In this document: piece after piece, positions 20,647 to 33,511 of the stretch | How the letters are laid out: every line of letters starts with the position of its first letter | Position numbering within the stretch: the first letter of the stretch is position 1 | DNA from: Gonium pectorale | Taxonomy: Eukaryota > Chlorophyta > Chlorophyceae > Chlamydomonadales > Volvocaceae | NCBI GenBank assembly: GCA_001584585.1 | Contig: LSYV01000063.1 | Location: 83,783 to 122,553, forward strand | Direction: 5' to 3' | DNA: 38,771 nucleotides | Notes under the pieces: model-generated | Databases searched by the model: none | Told to the model about the DNA's origin: nothing | What the model saw: the letters and a program-made list of their open reading frames with translations, nothing else | Program-made: the position numbers and the translations under genes

Positions 20647-23600
20647 ATGGTGCAAAAGCTCCAGTGGCGCTGCGGCCTTGACGGAGTCTTGCTGCTGCTG
20701 GCGCTCGCAGCGAGCAGCGTACTCGGTCAGCCGTCCCCTCCAACAGAGCAGGAGCTCCTGAAGGCGCTTGAGACGCAGCAGGAAGTTGCGCTTGGCGGGG
20801 CCGTTTGGAGTTGGCGTGGCGACGTGCGGCTTGTTCTCACGCGCAACGTCACGGTCAAGGGACCAGGAACAATAGTGATGTCATCGGCAGCGCCAGTAGT
20901 GTCAGGCCAGGTCTCGATGCTTTTCCGAGATGTGACGCTTTTCTTCCCCGGTTCGCTGGCTGGCGGAGGTGCCGCCTCAGTCAACGCCTCCACGCCTATC
21001 CCAGCCGTGAATGCGACAGGGCTGTCGCTGCTCGACGTGGCTATCTTGGCCCCCTTTGACACGGTGGCCTCACTAAGCAGCTTTTGGGCCGCTGCGGACC
21101 TGCGGAGCTCGCTGGTTGACGCGGTCACTGGTTTGTCTGCTCCATCCCTGTCCGTAAGCGCCTGGGGCTTCAGGGCAGGGCACGGATGTGGAAGAGGGGC
21201 CCTGTCACACGGGTGCGGTGGGCGGAAACCATCAGACCACGGCGCATGCACGCCCGTGTGCCAGTGGAGAGCACGCGCTTGCAAATAGTTAAACATATCG
21301 ACCCACTCCCTTGCTCCGCACCACATGCTTCGATCACCCCAGCAATCCCCATCGGAGCGCACCCACTCCGACAACCGTGCTGAGTGCCGGCTGAGCCATC
21401 CCTCATCTTGATCTGCTCGGCATGCGTTTGAAGCTTGTCAAGTGACAAGGCTTTTTCACGTCTTCGCTGCCCGGCTTCATGCTATCGCCCCGCGGCTGCT
21501 CAGGGTGCTCGGCTGTTGAGGTCGTACAGCTCCTCGGCTGGACTTGGATCCAGCTTTAACGCCACCAACGTGCTGCTGCTGCCCACGGGAGTGCGCCCAG
21601 CGGCAGCGGATTGCTTTACGGGGGGCATTCCAGCCTACGATTCCAGCTCGCTGCGGGCAGCGCTGGGGCGGGCAGATGCGGCGTCCGTCTTTGTGTACCA
21701 GGTATGTATGTGTGATGATAGTCAGAGGCAGGTGACATTGGACCTGCTTCTGATACGGCACGCGGCGAGGCGTCACGCTTCGCGGAAGGGCCCGTCTGGG
21801 GCTGTCCCGGGTCCGGGTCCCCGGGACTCGACATAACTGCGGAGGCGGAGTGTGGGAACTATTTACATGAGTTGGGAGAGAGCCCTTAGATATATCCTTG
21901 GGCGGATATAGTCATGCTGTTGCTCAGCAGAATTCCGTGAGCAAGCAGTGGCAGCCATTCGGTTACTGTTCAACTCATGCTGCACGTGTTACAAACTCAT
22001 GCTCCTGCATTGCCTGTTATTGCGCATGTCTGGGGGTCCGGGACAGCATTTTCTTTGCGCTTCCTGAGGTCGTGTGAACTAGCCGACAATGGGAAGGCGG
22101 GAAACGTGTGAGAGATGTGTAGTGGGTGGCGGTAGCTATAAAGAGGTGCCCAGTCGCCTTGCATTGCCGGTCTTTCTGAAGAGGGCCTCATCCAGAGCTG
22201 CAGCTGCCTTAGTCTGCTTTCTTGTAAAGTGCGGAACGCGCCCGTCATAAGCTGTGGGGGCCGTCGGTGTCGGCCTGTCGCTTCGTATGAAGTAGCCTTT
22301 TTACCAACCCCCTTCGCCGCACCCCCTTACCCCACCAGGATGTCCTGCTGAGCCCCACCGACTTCAGCTACCGCTACCCTGTCAACATAAGCGGCAATCG
22401 CACCGTGCAGATGTACGGCTGCCCTGGAACCACTATTGACACGAACTTCAACTGGACGCGCCACTCCATTTTAGTCGCCGCGGGCGGCACGTTGACGCTG
22501 CAGGGGCTGCGCTTTACCAACACGCCCCTCATGAACCAGCTCTTCTGGCCGCGCTTCCTTGCGCCGCTCCTGGGCCTGGTGGATGTGTCACTTGGCGGCG
22601 GCTGCTACCTCAATTCCTGCTCCATCTCCTCCCCCGCCACCGCCGACCTCGCCATGCACTTGAGCAGCTTCCATAACAACACCGGCCTTTCAGAGGCTGC
22701 CAAGCCCACCTTCAACGTGGTCAATGGGTCGTCGGTGACGATCGCTCGCTGGCGCCTCACGGGCGAGGCCGTTTGGCACGGATCGCCAGGAGTACCGGTC
22801 GCCGTGGCGGCCGCCAGTTTCTGGGACTTCACAAACGTCAGCGTCACCGTCATGCCTCCCGTGCCGTGTCGCTCGTCGCTAGGCGTTCAGGGCATCAAGG
22901 TGTCGACCGGGTACCAGTTGAGGCAGCTCATTGGCGACCCAGACATCCCGGCGCTGGAGATTGTTAACAACGTAACGCTCCTGGCTAGCGAGTGGCCGCC
23001 GGAGGCGAGCGGCCCCGCGACCGGCCAGCTGTTTGTGAATAAGACCAAGGAGATATACGCCTGCCACCCGGAGCCGGGTCAGCGCTACACAATAAACTGG
23101 GGAGACCTGGGACAGGTGCGCAGCTGGGCGGATAGCAGTGGCTGAGGCAGGGGTGGTGGAAGGAGGCTGAACGGCCGGTCCTCATCAAGCCGCCTTCGCC
23201 CGCTTCAGCTGCGCAAGCGCAGGGTCCGGTTCTTGTGTATGGGCTCTTGATTGGTGCCCTTGACATGCGCAAAGGCCGCACCGACGGACTCACCAATGCC
23301 ATGAGCCGCACGCCATGTAGGGGCTGCGTGCGGGCGCCCTCGCGGCCCACATATTGCTGCGTCCTTATCGTTCCGCCTGATGCTGCCACCCGTCACAACA
23401 GGTTGTGTTCGTGTTTGGCACGCTGCGGATCCGCGGCTCACTGCTGCTGACCAACCCCCGCGCCTCGCCTCGCCGGTCCTGGTTGTACCTGCTGGTGGGG
23501 GCGCTGTCGGTGGAGACGGACGGTGTCATCTTATTCGAGGTGTGCGCCTCTTGGGACGTCCGGCCGTCTTGGCCTACGAAGCATTGTGGCTGACTCGGGA

Positions 23601-26600
23601 CTAGGCTGTCAGCCCGGCGGGTCCAGACACAGCGTAGCGCCGGCCACGTTGCGGTGCGGTTGTGTGCTGCCGCTCCCAACGCCCTGCCGCGTCTGGTCTT
23701 GACCAAGCTGCTGTACGTCACCTCGGCCCCTTGCCTGCTCGCCCGACACTGCAGGGCGTGGAAATCCATTCCAACACCTCGTCGCCCTTCACCAACGCGG
23801 CCGACCCCTTTTGGGCCATCCAGTGCGGCCCCCTCTGCAGCTCCTTTATTCCCAGCCAAGCCGATTACCGCAACATTTCATATTACGACGCCTTCATTTA
23901 CTACTATGAGTTCATGAAAACGGACTGGGTGGCCGTTAGCCAGGGTCGTAACATCACAGGAACCGGGTTTTGGGGATACACGGATGTGGCACTCACCTGG
24001 CGGCCGGACGAGGCCGCGGAAGCAGGCGGCGGGGGAGGCGACGGCGTGCCCACGGCCGCGATTGCGGTGCCGGTGGCGGTCGGCGGAGCCCTGCTGGTTG
24101 CAGGTGCGGGGGACAGGGCATGGCGGGTGGTTGCCGGGATACGCGCTGAGGGGTTGCACGGACGCAAGGAGGAGGAGGCGAGGACAGGGCGCGGGACCGA
24201 GGCTGAGTGTTCGTGTGCTGGGGGCTGGGCAGCCGATTGGGGCGAATGTTGGGGCGGCCCCAAAAAATCTCATCTTGGCAGACACGCCGGGTTTTTATGA
24301 ATGCGTGCCTCCTCCTCAAGGTACTTTGCGCCGCTGTCGCTTCCTTCGTCGGTCACTTCGCCTGCTACGCGCCCCCTATGGCAAGTCATACAATGGGGCG
24401 AGGTCTGCTGCTGAGGTGTCCCACACTATCCCGCTCGTGCGCAGTGGTTGTGGGCTGGGTCCTTTGGGTCCGCCGCCGCCGTTCCGACGAGGCGGCCAAG
24501 TCGCCCTACCACACGTCTGGCCTTGTGTCCATGGCCATGGCCAGCGGAGACTCGCCGGCGCCCGGCAACCAGCAGAGCGGCGTTTCTGGGGCGCCGGGGC
24601 GCGGCAGCAGTGGCAAGGAGGGCACCTCTCCACCAGGCTCCTCATCCGCCGGGCCGCCCGCGGTCACCTCGACTCTTTTCTCAGCTGGCAGCACCATGGT
24701 GTCGGGCACCACCTTCACGGAAGGTGCGGCCGGACTCGGTGGAACTAGATGGCCTGTGGCCGCAAGTGGGCACCCTTGCAGTCAATGGGACCCGTTTGGG
24801 CCCCCCCCATCTCTCCATTACCCTGCAAGGTCGAGCCTCTTGGAAGCCCTCCCGAAACCCCTGCTTTTCCTCACCACTCCACTTTCACTAGTTTCGGATT
24901 GAACATGCCGTCGCCCCCGTTCCCCGATGGATGTGTGCTCCCACAGCCTATAGCCGCAGTAACCCTGATCGCTTGCCCTGACCCTCTCCCCTGCCGTCCA
25001 CGTTGTCATCCCATCCCTTCACCGTAGCCCGCATCGAGGACATGAAGCGCGCGATCACCAGCCAGGCTAACCAGGCCTCCATGGCGCGTAACGAGCAGAT
25101 CACGCTCACGGAGCTGCTAGGAGAAGGCACATTCGGAAAAGTCTACCGGGGTGCGTCGGGGCATGGGGGCTGCGCCGGGGCAGGCCGACGCGGCCGAGCC
25201 CATCTTGATGATGGAAGGCCTTTGGCTGCGGGCAAAGAATGCGGCGCCTGCAGCGCACAGTGGCAGAAGCTATGGGCGCACAGGGCCGGCAGGGAAGAAA
25301 GAGGCCTGCTTACAGGATGATGGTACCCGGAGGACACAGACAGTGAGAACTTTAGTCTGCGCTTGGCAGGCCCTGGCTTGGCTTTTGGCATCCATTCGCG
25401 CATTGCCACGCTGCCCATATGATACTAATGTTCCATCCCTCGCCCCCGCTAGGCACGTGGCGCGGCACGACCGTAGCCGTCAAGACGATGGTGCTGCCCA
25501 CCAACATGAGCGGCCAGGAGAAGCGCGAGAAGATGGCGGTCATGGAGACCGCCATTAGCAGCAGCCTTTCGCACCCCAACATCGTACAGGTGTGCAGGGC
25601 ATGGGGGCTTTTGCTCCTTGCCATTGGACCGGCTTATTCCTGAGAGCCCCAGCCCTGCATGAAGTCGGCATCATGCCAGTCGCATGCCAAAGGGCCTTCA
25701 TCCGTTCTTACAGCTTCGCGGCAGCTATAGCCTCCTCGCTGTCACAACCCAAAAGGTTACACGTGTGCAGGCATGCGAGTGACGTACACCGTGCGTCGCA
25801 CTCGCCTCCGCAATGGCCTGTGTGTCTGCGCTCCCGCCCCCAACCACTGTTGTGCATCTGGACTCAATGGATGACGCAGCCTGTCAAGGTCGAGCCTGCA
25901 CCCCGTACCCTTAAATGATTGCCTGCGGGGAGCTGTATGGGCAGCTGACACGTCCTTGCATATTACTCTCATTGCCGCCCCAGACGTATACCTACGCGGT
26001 CCTGCCGGTCAAGGGCGACGGGGCCGCCATGGACGGCATTAAGCTGGGCACAGGGTGAGCGCGGGGGCTGCATTGCCTTGAGGACCGGGCAGAGGAGGAC
26101 ATGCGACCGTAGCGTCAGTTTAAACCGCAGCTACGTCGGCATGGTGCCGCCACATGCGACCAGAGGTGCCGGTTCTTTCCCGACTCTCGAGCCTCGCTGC
26201 AGGCCGTAGGGGTGCCGTTGTGGGGCCTCCGCAATGTGGCGCGGACAGGGTGCCGTCTGGAATTCCCGGGATGCCAGTGTGTGCTGTGTCCAACTCGCCT
26301 GCCGTAGTCTCGGTGGCCCCGGGAGGCTTGATGTCGTCACCTTTGCAACCGTCGATTGAGCCCCTGCCCGCCGCGACTGCTTCATTTAGAAGTTCGGGCC
26401 GATCGTTACCCTCAGCGCTTGCCAATGCACTAGCCTGCCCCGCCCGCCGACGCGCCCCGCCCCGCAGTACAAGCCTGACAATGGAGAGCACCAGCCCTCT
26501 GGCGGCTGCCACGTCTGCCGAGTACGCAAATGTGCACAGCTGGGAGGTATGCCATTGGCGCGCGGGAGGTTTGTTGGCGCCGAGCCACATTATCGCGCAT

Positions 26601-29600
26601 GTACCGGGGTGGGGAGGTGGGCAGGCGGGAAGGCAAGTTGTCGCATATACTTGCAGGCACGCAACAGACTGACTATCGCCCTCCTCCCACCTCGCCCACA
26701 GGTGCGACTGGTGCTGGAATTCTGCGACCGCGGCTCCCTCCGCGACGTGCTCAACGAAGCTACACTCGCCGCCTCGCTGACACCAAAGACCAACAGCGGG
26801 GGCAGTGCCCAGCCCGGCGGCGACCCGGCCGGCGCTGCTGCCGCCGGTCAGGGCGCGGGCCGCGTGGCGGCGCCCGCGCAGCTTGCAGACGGGGAGGGCG
26901 GCGATGCAGAGGGGGCGGCGCCCGCAGCCACGGGCAGGGCGACTTGTCCCATGGGTTACGCCGACGTACTGGGCGTGTCGCTGGACGTGGCGCGGGCGAT
27001 GCTGCACATGCACAGCGAAAACATCGTGCACGGAGGTGAGCGGTGGCGCGGTGGACGGCTGGGTGGGGCTATGGCTTGGCATTCCGTGTTCGCTGCATCT
27101 TCTAAGCTCGCGAGCATGGAGCGGCGTGCGGGGGCATGCGTGGCAGAGGCGGGGGAGGGGGAAGCGCTCTGCTTCTTGTGGCGAAACGGGACCGCTGGCG
27201 TGTGCAGGGATGTTGATAAAATTTGCGCGTTCCTTTGCCTGTTCTTTCATGTGGTCCTCCTAGACCTCAAGGCCCGTAACATTCTGCTCAAGAGCGGCGG
27301 CAGCGGAGATGGCCGCCCGTACATGGCCAAGGTATGACTGCGCCCCGTGCAAGTGTGTACTCCACGTGAATGCCTAAGGAGAACCAAGATGGGTCTGAGG
27401 GAAGCGGCGCCTCAATGGAGCGCAAATTGAGAAGAGCTGTCACACGCGCGGCAGGCCTTCAACACGCACTGATGGATGGGAGCGGGGTACTGTGATTGAA
27501 TCCGCCTGCACATCGGCGTGCGTTGGCCCCGACCAGCTGTTGGAGGGGCATAGGAGTGTGCCCTGTTGGCTCCAGGCAATCTCAGGCGTCCTCGCGTGCC
27601 TTGCTGAATAACCGCTCCAAACTGCTGAAGTTGCGACGGTCACAACACACGGTTTGTGTGGCACTGCAGGTGGCAGACTTCGGTCTGAGCCTGCGCATCG
27701 ACCCACAAGAAACGCACGTGTCAAACGTGTACCAGGGTGCGCAAGGGGCGGCGGCAGGGGACGATGGACTGACTGGACCCTGGGGCCTGGTTGCTGCAAA
27801 GTGGGAAGTGCGGATGCGGCTGACCCCGTTACCTGCAAGGCATCGTTATCAGTCCGATGGGGTTCTTGCCTGCTCCACGCTTGCGGACACGGTCCCGGTA
27901 TCTGCAAATGTCCCTCCTGCGATCTGACACCGCAGGCACCATCACCCACATGGCCCCCGAGGTGCTGCTGCACGGCAAGGTGTCCAAGGCCAGTGATGTG
28001 TACGCGTTCGCCATCCTCATGTGGTGCGTTCCGTACGATGCATGACCATACGTCATGATGGGCGGGCAAGTGCGGGTGAATATCAAGGACCAGCTGATTC
28101 CGGTCGTCGGAACTGGGCTGGGTTTGTTTGCGTCGGTCGAATACTGCACGTATCATTTGTAGTCTTCAGCAGGGCGAACCCAGCCCGCATTCAAGAGGTA
28201 TTGACTAGCGGGCCCTAGACGGCGCAGAACAGCCGACATGTTATAGCCTGTCGCGCTCGCCAGGCTGGCTCTCGCTGCCTTGAGCTGCTAAGCCCTCCCC
28301 TTCCCGCTCTCTGCTCGTTCTCGGCCTCAGGGAGGCGTACACCGCCGGTCAGGCCTTCAAGGGCACGCCGCGCGCTCTGCTGGGCCACGAGGTCACCAAG
28401 ATGAACCGCAGGTGAGGTTGCCGGGAGAGGGGTTGCATCGTCGTGGACACTGTGTAGGGGAACGGGGCTTCATCAGGGTTGCGGCCCGGCGGGATAAGTA
28501 TCCGCGAGCCCCCGCTCGACACGCCCTTTTGCTGCCGCTCTGGGGCGCGCTGACCACTCACTGTCCACCACCTGTCGGCCTCCTGCCTTGTTTTCGTTCC
28601 CGCAGGCCGCAGTTCCCCGCCGACACGCCTTTCGAGTTCCAGCTCTTGGCGTGCCGCTGCTGGGAGAGCGATGCATCCATTCGGCCCACATTTGAGCAGA
28701 TTGTGGAGGAGCTTACTCGCATGCGTGCCAAGCAGGCGGCAGGGCCCGGCTCCGCTCTCACGCCTGCGCAGCAGGCAGCAGTGGCCAGCGGGCCCTTCCC
28801 CGACCACGGCTCGGGCTCCCTAGCGGCCGCCAGCACCTCCGGACCCTCAGGCATGCTATACTCGCCCGGTGCTGGCGGCATGGGCGGCCCCGGCATGCAG
28901 ATGCTGCCCGTGGTGCCGTCGACGCCGCTGCAGTATCAGAGCGGGGCGGCAGCCACGGAGCAGCCGTCGGTGACACTCAACAGCGAAACTGGTGGGTGGA
29001 GCATGCCTGGGGCTGGGCGAGGCAGGCGAGATGGGCGGCGCCTGTGTCGACTGGGTGCCGGGCCTCACGGCCCTTCGGGCATCTTACATTGGCTTCGCGT
29101 TTGCGCAGGCGCCTCTGCCCCCTCCGCACCGGCAGCATGATCTCTTTGTGCCCCGTGACCGTGTCCCGCAGGCGGCATGTACCTGGGTGCATCGGCCGTG
29201 AATGCGGGCCTGTTTGTGGTTCAGGGCGTGGACGGGAGCAGTATGGGAACCATGGGCTTGGTAAGGCGGGGCGGGACGGCGCGGAATAGGGTGGGGCATG
29301 GGGTGGGCCACGCAGGCAGGCAGACTTGGGGTGGGCTCGGGACTGCGGTTTTGGGGCAGGGCATGAGGCGTTATCCACGTGAACCACACTGATCTTCATG
29401 CAGCACGTACCTCGCACGCGGGCCGAGACTCTGATATGCCTATGTCTAACGACGAAAGCAGCACGGTGTACATGGCAGAATAAGCACCCGCACCTGCTTC
29501 ATTGCATTACTGAGTCTCCCAGCTCCGCTCCCACCTGCTTTTCCCCCGCCCCAGCCCGTCACGCCAGGCACCGGCAGCGCCTCGGCGGGCTTCACGATGG

Positions 29601-29686
29601 TGCCGCGCGCCGCTGACGCCGCTGGCCGGCAGGGGCACGGGCCGCCCCTGCCCGCAATCCTTGAAACTCCGAACCCGCCCCGCTAG
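20647..29686 (+). CDS. receptor-like kinase: signal peptide, large glycosylated ectodomain, one TM helix, TKL kinase
   Basis: Eighteen exons join in phase to 1300 aa: 20647-21153, 21504-21701, 22339-23115, 23402-23539, 23755-24103, 24445-24723, 25028-25150, 25453-25589, 25984-26054, 26468-26546, 26702-27035, 27264-27331, 27670-27736, 27936-28023, 28331-28411, 28606-28991, 29172-29260, 29555-29686. A signal peptide (LLLLALAASSVLG) opens the protein. The ectodomain, about 620 residues, has at least ten N-x-S/T sites and pectin-lyase-like strand-rich stretches, but no family I know. The TM helix (about 643-667, PTAAIAVPVAVGGALLVAVV) ends in RRRR and is split between exons 5 and 6. Kinase, about 776-1138: GEGTFGKV, VAVK (K801), HGDLKARN (D998, N1003), DFG (D1023), MAPE, SDVYAFAILMW and RPTF. 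An Ala/Gly-rich insert of about 65 aa follows the hinge. The tail is Gly/Pro/Ser-rich. It probably senses an external cue and phosphorylates Ser/Thr or Tyr. An in-frame ATG at 20593 would add 18 residues. Confidence 0.88.
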
Positions 29687-29725
29687 CCGGCGCCCCGCTA
29701 GCCGGCGCCCCGCTAGCCGGCGCCC
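29681..29725. repeat. 15-bp tandem repeat, three exact copies, overlapping the kinase stop codon
   Basis: CGCTAGCCGGCGCCC is repeated at 29681-29695, 29696-29710 and 29711-29725. The first copy contains the TAG that ends the receptor kinase (29684-29686), and each further copy repeats that stop in the same frame. Confidence 0.95.
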
Positions 29726-32289
29726 CGGTGGCCGCAGGGGGGTTTCGAGAGAGGTTGGCCGTTAAGAACACTAAGATGCTGTGTGTCGCCCCAGGCACTG
29801 GACCGTGTAGGGTCCTGTTGTACCGCGCTGTCGTAGGGCCCGCGAAGCGCCGATCAACCCACGTCGGTGTGTAGCATTTTGAGCACACGTCTGCGACGCG
29901 CGCCGCTTATCCGCGGCCCGCCTGCGAGGCAACCGGAGCAAGAGCGCGCGTGTTGGTCCTACGGTAGTCTTCCACCTCGGACAGCGGCACATGTCTGTGA
30001 AGCGCCTGCTGCACAGGTGCCCGCACCCCCCGGCCCGTGCAGCTGCCCCGTGTCACTTGTTCGCCGTTCCCCGTGGCAGTCAATGTAGACTGCCTTCATG
30101 GTGTTCGTTTTGCGGTCGGCATCGTGCAGTTGCTCAGTGAGCCATGCCTGTGTACAGCAAGTGCTGCTTGGTAATGTGCTCAGCCAGCAGGTGGGGGTCG
30201 GTGGTTGTGGGGAAGGCCGCAGTGTTCTCACGATGCCTTAAGAGAATGGCGATTGGATTGCGTGGATGGTGATTCTCGGGGATTGCAAATGGGCTCACCG
30301 TATGCGAGCCCACAGCCCCTCACCGTACCAGTATCGTGCGTTTCCGGACGGGGGCTGGGGACAGCCGTCAAGAAAGGTCGCTCTGGTTTTTGCTTTGGCC
30401 GGGGTTTGGCTGCCTACTCTGTAGTCGGTAGTGGAATCTGCTGGCGCCGCTGCGGTACGCAGCAGTAAGACAGCTCTCTGCTGCGGTAGGACAGTTCGCA
30501 AGTCCGAGTGCTCGTTCACCGGGCAGTGCTTCCATTGGGAACGTCCTCTCGGTTACAGGGATTGGGCGACGATGTCAGGTACCGGTACTGTAAGGTGGGG
30601 GTGGGAGTCGTCTGCTTATGGCAAATGGGCTGGAGGGCTTTCGTAGTTAGCGGGATTGAAATCTTTGGCGATGTGTCCCGATGGGAATGTTGTTTGGATT
30701 CAAATGTGGAATGTTAAGAGGGCGTGCTGGGTGCAGCCGTATCTCCCGTGATCTGCGTCGGGCGCGTGGGTGCGCGGATCTTGTTTCATCGGCGAGTCTA
30801 TGCGCAGCCGCGGCTGACATCATCCTATCAAATGCTGAAATTCATGAGTGAAAGAGGCGCGTTCCGCGTGCGATGCGAAGGGTACCTGACGCTTCTTTGG
30901 TGGTTTGCCGGCGCCGCTACTTTGCTGTGCCTGTCTGGCGGTGTTTGTCTAATGCATGCGGTGGCGCCGGGCATGGTGATCGCAGCCTGCGTCGCGTCAT
31001 GCACGGTATGGTGCGTCTTGCCGTGTTATCGCCGTCCTACCTCAGCTGGCGCTGGCGCAATGTCCGACAAGACGATCAACCCCAGATCGCTTCACACTCC
31101 CTGTCATGGTTACATTATCGTGGTATGCTACATTAGTGCGTGCTTGGTGTGTTGCATCGCGCAGGCCGATGATTGTGGCTGCGCGCAAGACGCGAACATG
31201 GCTCGTATTGGCTGGGGCCATCAAGTGGCGGGGAACCGCTCACGGGTGCAAGCATGAGCGGCATGGGGTAGGCGGCGCCTTGCAGCCTACAGACCGCGGG
31301 TCGTCAGTCGGGGTGGGGGCGCCAGTTCGTCGCTGCAGGCAGAGTGGGCTGGCGGCTCCTCAGACAACCTCGCTGCATGCGTGCATTCGCGGTCGTGATC
31401 AGTCGCGAACAACGGACCTGAATGCCGTTTGCGCGTGCGCTGCCAGTCTGGTGCTGGCCGTATCTCGCTCATGCTCCTGACCACTGTGGACATGGTGTAC
31501 GGACTCCAGGGTCCGGACTGCACTATCCTGTACTATGTGCGGACTCTGGACTGCAAGCCCCAGGCATGGGGTGTTAGCCCCGTCTGGGTTACTACTGTGC
31601 TTTGCTCCCTGCAGCCCTACCGGGATCTCGTTTACTTACAATGAACATAGATAGTACACAGTTGCCTCGTCCTTGTCTCCGAGGTAGCGAAGGGCGTCCT
31701 GCACTGGGGGCGGCGAGCGCAGAGCGCGGCTCACCTCGCGCGCCCTTGCGCACGCCCTTGCGCGCACATGCCGCAAAGTCGGAGTCGGCACTCGTACGCA
31801 GCGTCATGTCCTCCGCTCCGGACGCCTGCGAAAGCTTTTCTGTGACCCGAGAAGCGCGACAAGGGACGAAACCTTCGGGCAGACACGTTCAGCCAACCCA
31901 GTTCCTTGCCTCGGATCTAGTCGCCCATATCGATTCCAGGTACCCTCACGCCTCACCTCGATGTCTCGGGGTTTCCCCTACCAGAGGCATATTGGTTGAA
32001 CGGTGGTTGTCCGTGAAGCAGTACTTTTTCTTCTTCCACATACATCGCCCATATTACATTGCGGCTCTGCGCGACGCCGCCGGTCGGCCTGTCACCCGCA
32101 CCTGCCATGACCTACCCGACGTGGAGGCTGGGTCTTAGGGGGCAGTCTGCCAGCCTCCGCCCATCCCCTCGCCCAGTGAGCGGACCGCCGCCGTGCTAAC
32201 GGTTTTCAGGGGTTAGTCTGCGGTTCACAAATTCATCGCAGTCTCGCCCGCTGACACCCAACCGCGATCCCACTGTCTCTGTCATTTGC
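29726..32289. other. 3' flank of the receptor kinase, no supported gene
   Basis: Holds the kinase 3' UTR and then unassigned DNA. A + frame at 30832-31257 (ATG start, 141 aa) has three hydrophobic stretches and many Cys but resembles nothing known. A 178-codon frame at 31602-32138 starts at TTG and overlaps others. I take both as unproven. Confidence 0.4.
30589..30593 (+). terminator. possible polyadenylation signal of the receptor kinase
   Basis: TGTAA about 900 bases past the kinase stop, and the first exact one I find there. The distance suits long volvocine 3' UTRs. Weak evidence by itself. Confidence 0.3.
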
Positions 32290-33511
32290 TTTTGTAGTCC
32301 ACTGAAGTGGACCGCGCGCTGTCCCAGGCCTGCTGGGGTGGCGTCCCGGTGGACCTGGTGGCCCCGCTGAGCCGGCCCCAGCGCTGGCCGGCCTTTTCAG
32401 TGCCATCGGCAGCCTGCAGCTCCCTCCAGCCGGTCTCCTCAAGGGCGTCATCCCCGTCATCTACAAGGGGCACCGCGCACCGGGCAGACCGCACCGCTCC
32501 TGGCAGCTACCGGTCCATCACCCTGCAATGCACAGACTCCCGGCTGCTTGCCCGGGTCCTGGCCAACTGGCTGAGTCCCTGCCTCTCCACCGCCATCCCG
32601 CTGGAGTAATCAGCCTTTCTCCCCGGCCGCAGCATCGGCGCCGACACTGCCTTTCCCACCTCCTCCAGCAGCAGCAGCGCTCCGCCGTCGTGGCCTTCCT
32701 TGGCTTCGCCATTGCGTACGACTGTACGACACCATCGACCACTCGTTCCTGCTCCAAGTCATGTAACGGATGGGGGTTGGGCCTGGCTTCCTGGCCTGGG
32801 CGCAGCTGCTCCTTGCGGACACCCTCGCGGTAGCGCCTGTTCAACGGCTACCTCTCCAGGGGGATGCGCCTCCACGTCGGTGTCCGCCCCGCCTGGGCCA
32901 ATCGCCTCCACACCTTCGCCGCCAGCAACCCCTCCTCCGGCCTCAACTCCCGGCTGGACATCCCCACCCTCGCCAAGGATGGCCCATGTCGTGTGCCACC
33001 GCTGGCGCCGGAAAGTTATTGGCACCACCGCCCCCCGCATCGTGTGGGAGCTGCGCCACACCTGTACGGCAGCGTGCGCCCCAGGGGCGTGTGCCGGTCC
33101 GCCATATGTGCAGGCGGATCGGGCGTTTCCCATCTTGGATCTTGCAAGCATGCCTTTGCTGGTTGGAAGAATGGGCAAGGACGGTGCCAGGAACTGGCAC
33201 GGGCCACCTTTGGGCCGTGACAACCATCCAGCTGGCGCCCACGCCCGTCACCGCTGGTACGCTTCTCGGGACATCTACCGCCGCCTCAACGCCCTGGAGT
33301 GCCAGTTCCGCACCGGCGGCACCATCCCTCCCACCCACTTCAACCACTTCAGCGGCGCACCCTCCATCGTCTCTGCTCTCTTGGCACCTACTACACCCCG
33401 GAGCAACTTGGCCTGCCCGCCGACTTCACCCTCTGGTTCGTTCCCCCCTTACAAGCTTGGCCGTGCCGTCAGCCGTGGCCACGCTTGCTGGGTAGAATTG
33501 CATTTGTGTAA
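32290..33511 (+). mobile_element. LINE (non-LTR retrotransposon) reverse transcriptase relic
   Basis: Pieces in changing frames reproduce the RT of a LINE common in volvocine genomes: GVIPVIYKG, YRSITLQCTDSRLLARVLAN, LSPCLSTAIPLE-stop-SAFLPGRSIGADTAF, LLQQQQRSAVVAFLGFAIAYD, MGVGPGFLAWAQLLLADT, then GYLSRGMRLHVGVR in another frame. At least one in-frame stop (TAA, where related copies read a sense codon) and several frameshifts are visible. The FADD-type catalytic box does not appear, so the copy has lost its core. A second protein-like stretch (RDIYRRLNALECQFRTGG, YYTPEQLGLPADFTLWFVPP, about 33,270-33,460) may be the C-terminal region of the same element after an internal deletion. A TGTAA at 33507-33511 may mark its 3' end. 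No flanking target duplication was identified. Confidence 0.75.

Noticed and set aside
26120..27250. 376-codon open frame on the minus strand
   Set aside because: It runs antisense across exons and introns of the receptor kinase, whose domains and phases are clear. A shadow frame.
31602..32138. 178-codon + frame ahead of the LINE relic
   Set aside because: TTG start, random-looking composition and no match to LINE upstream proteins that I can recognise.
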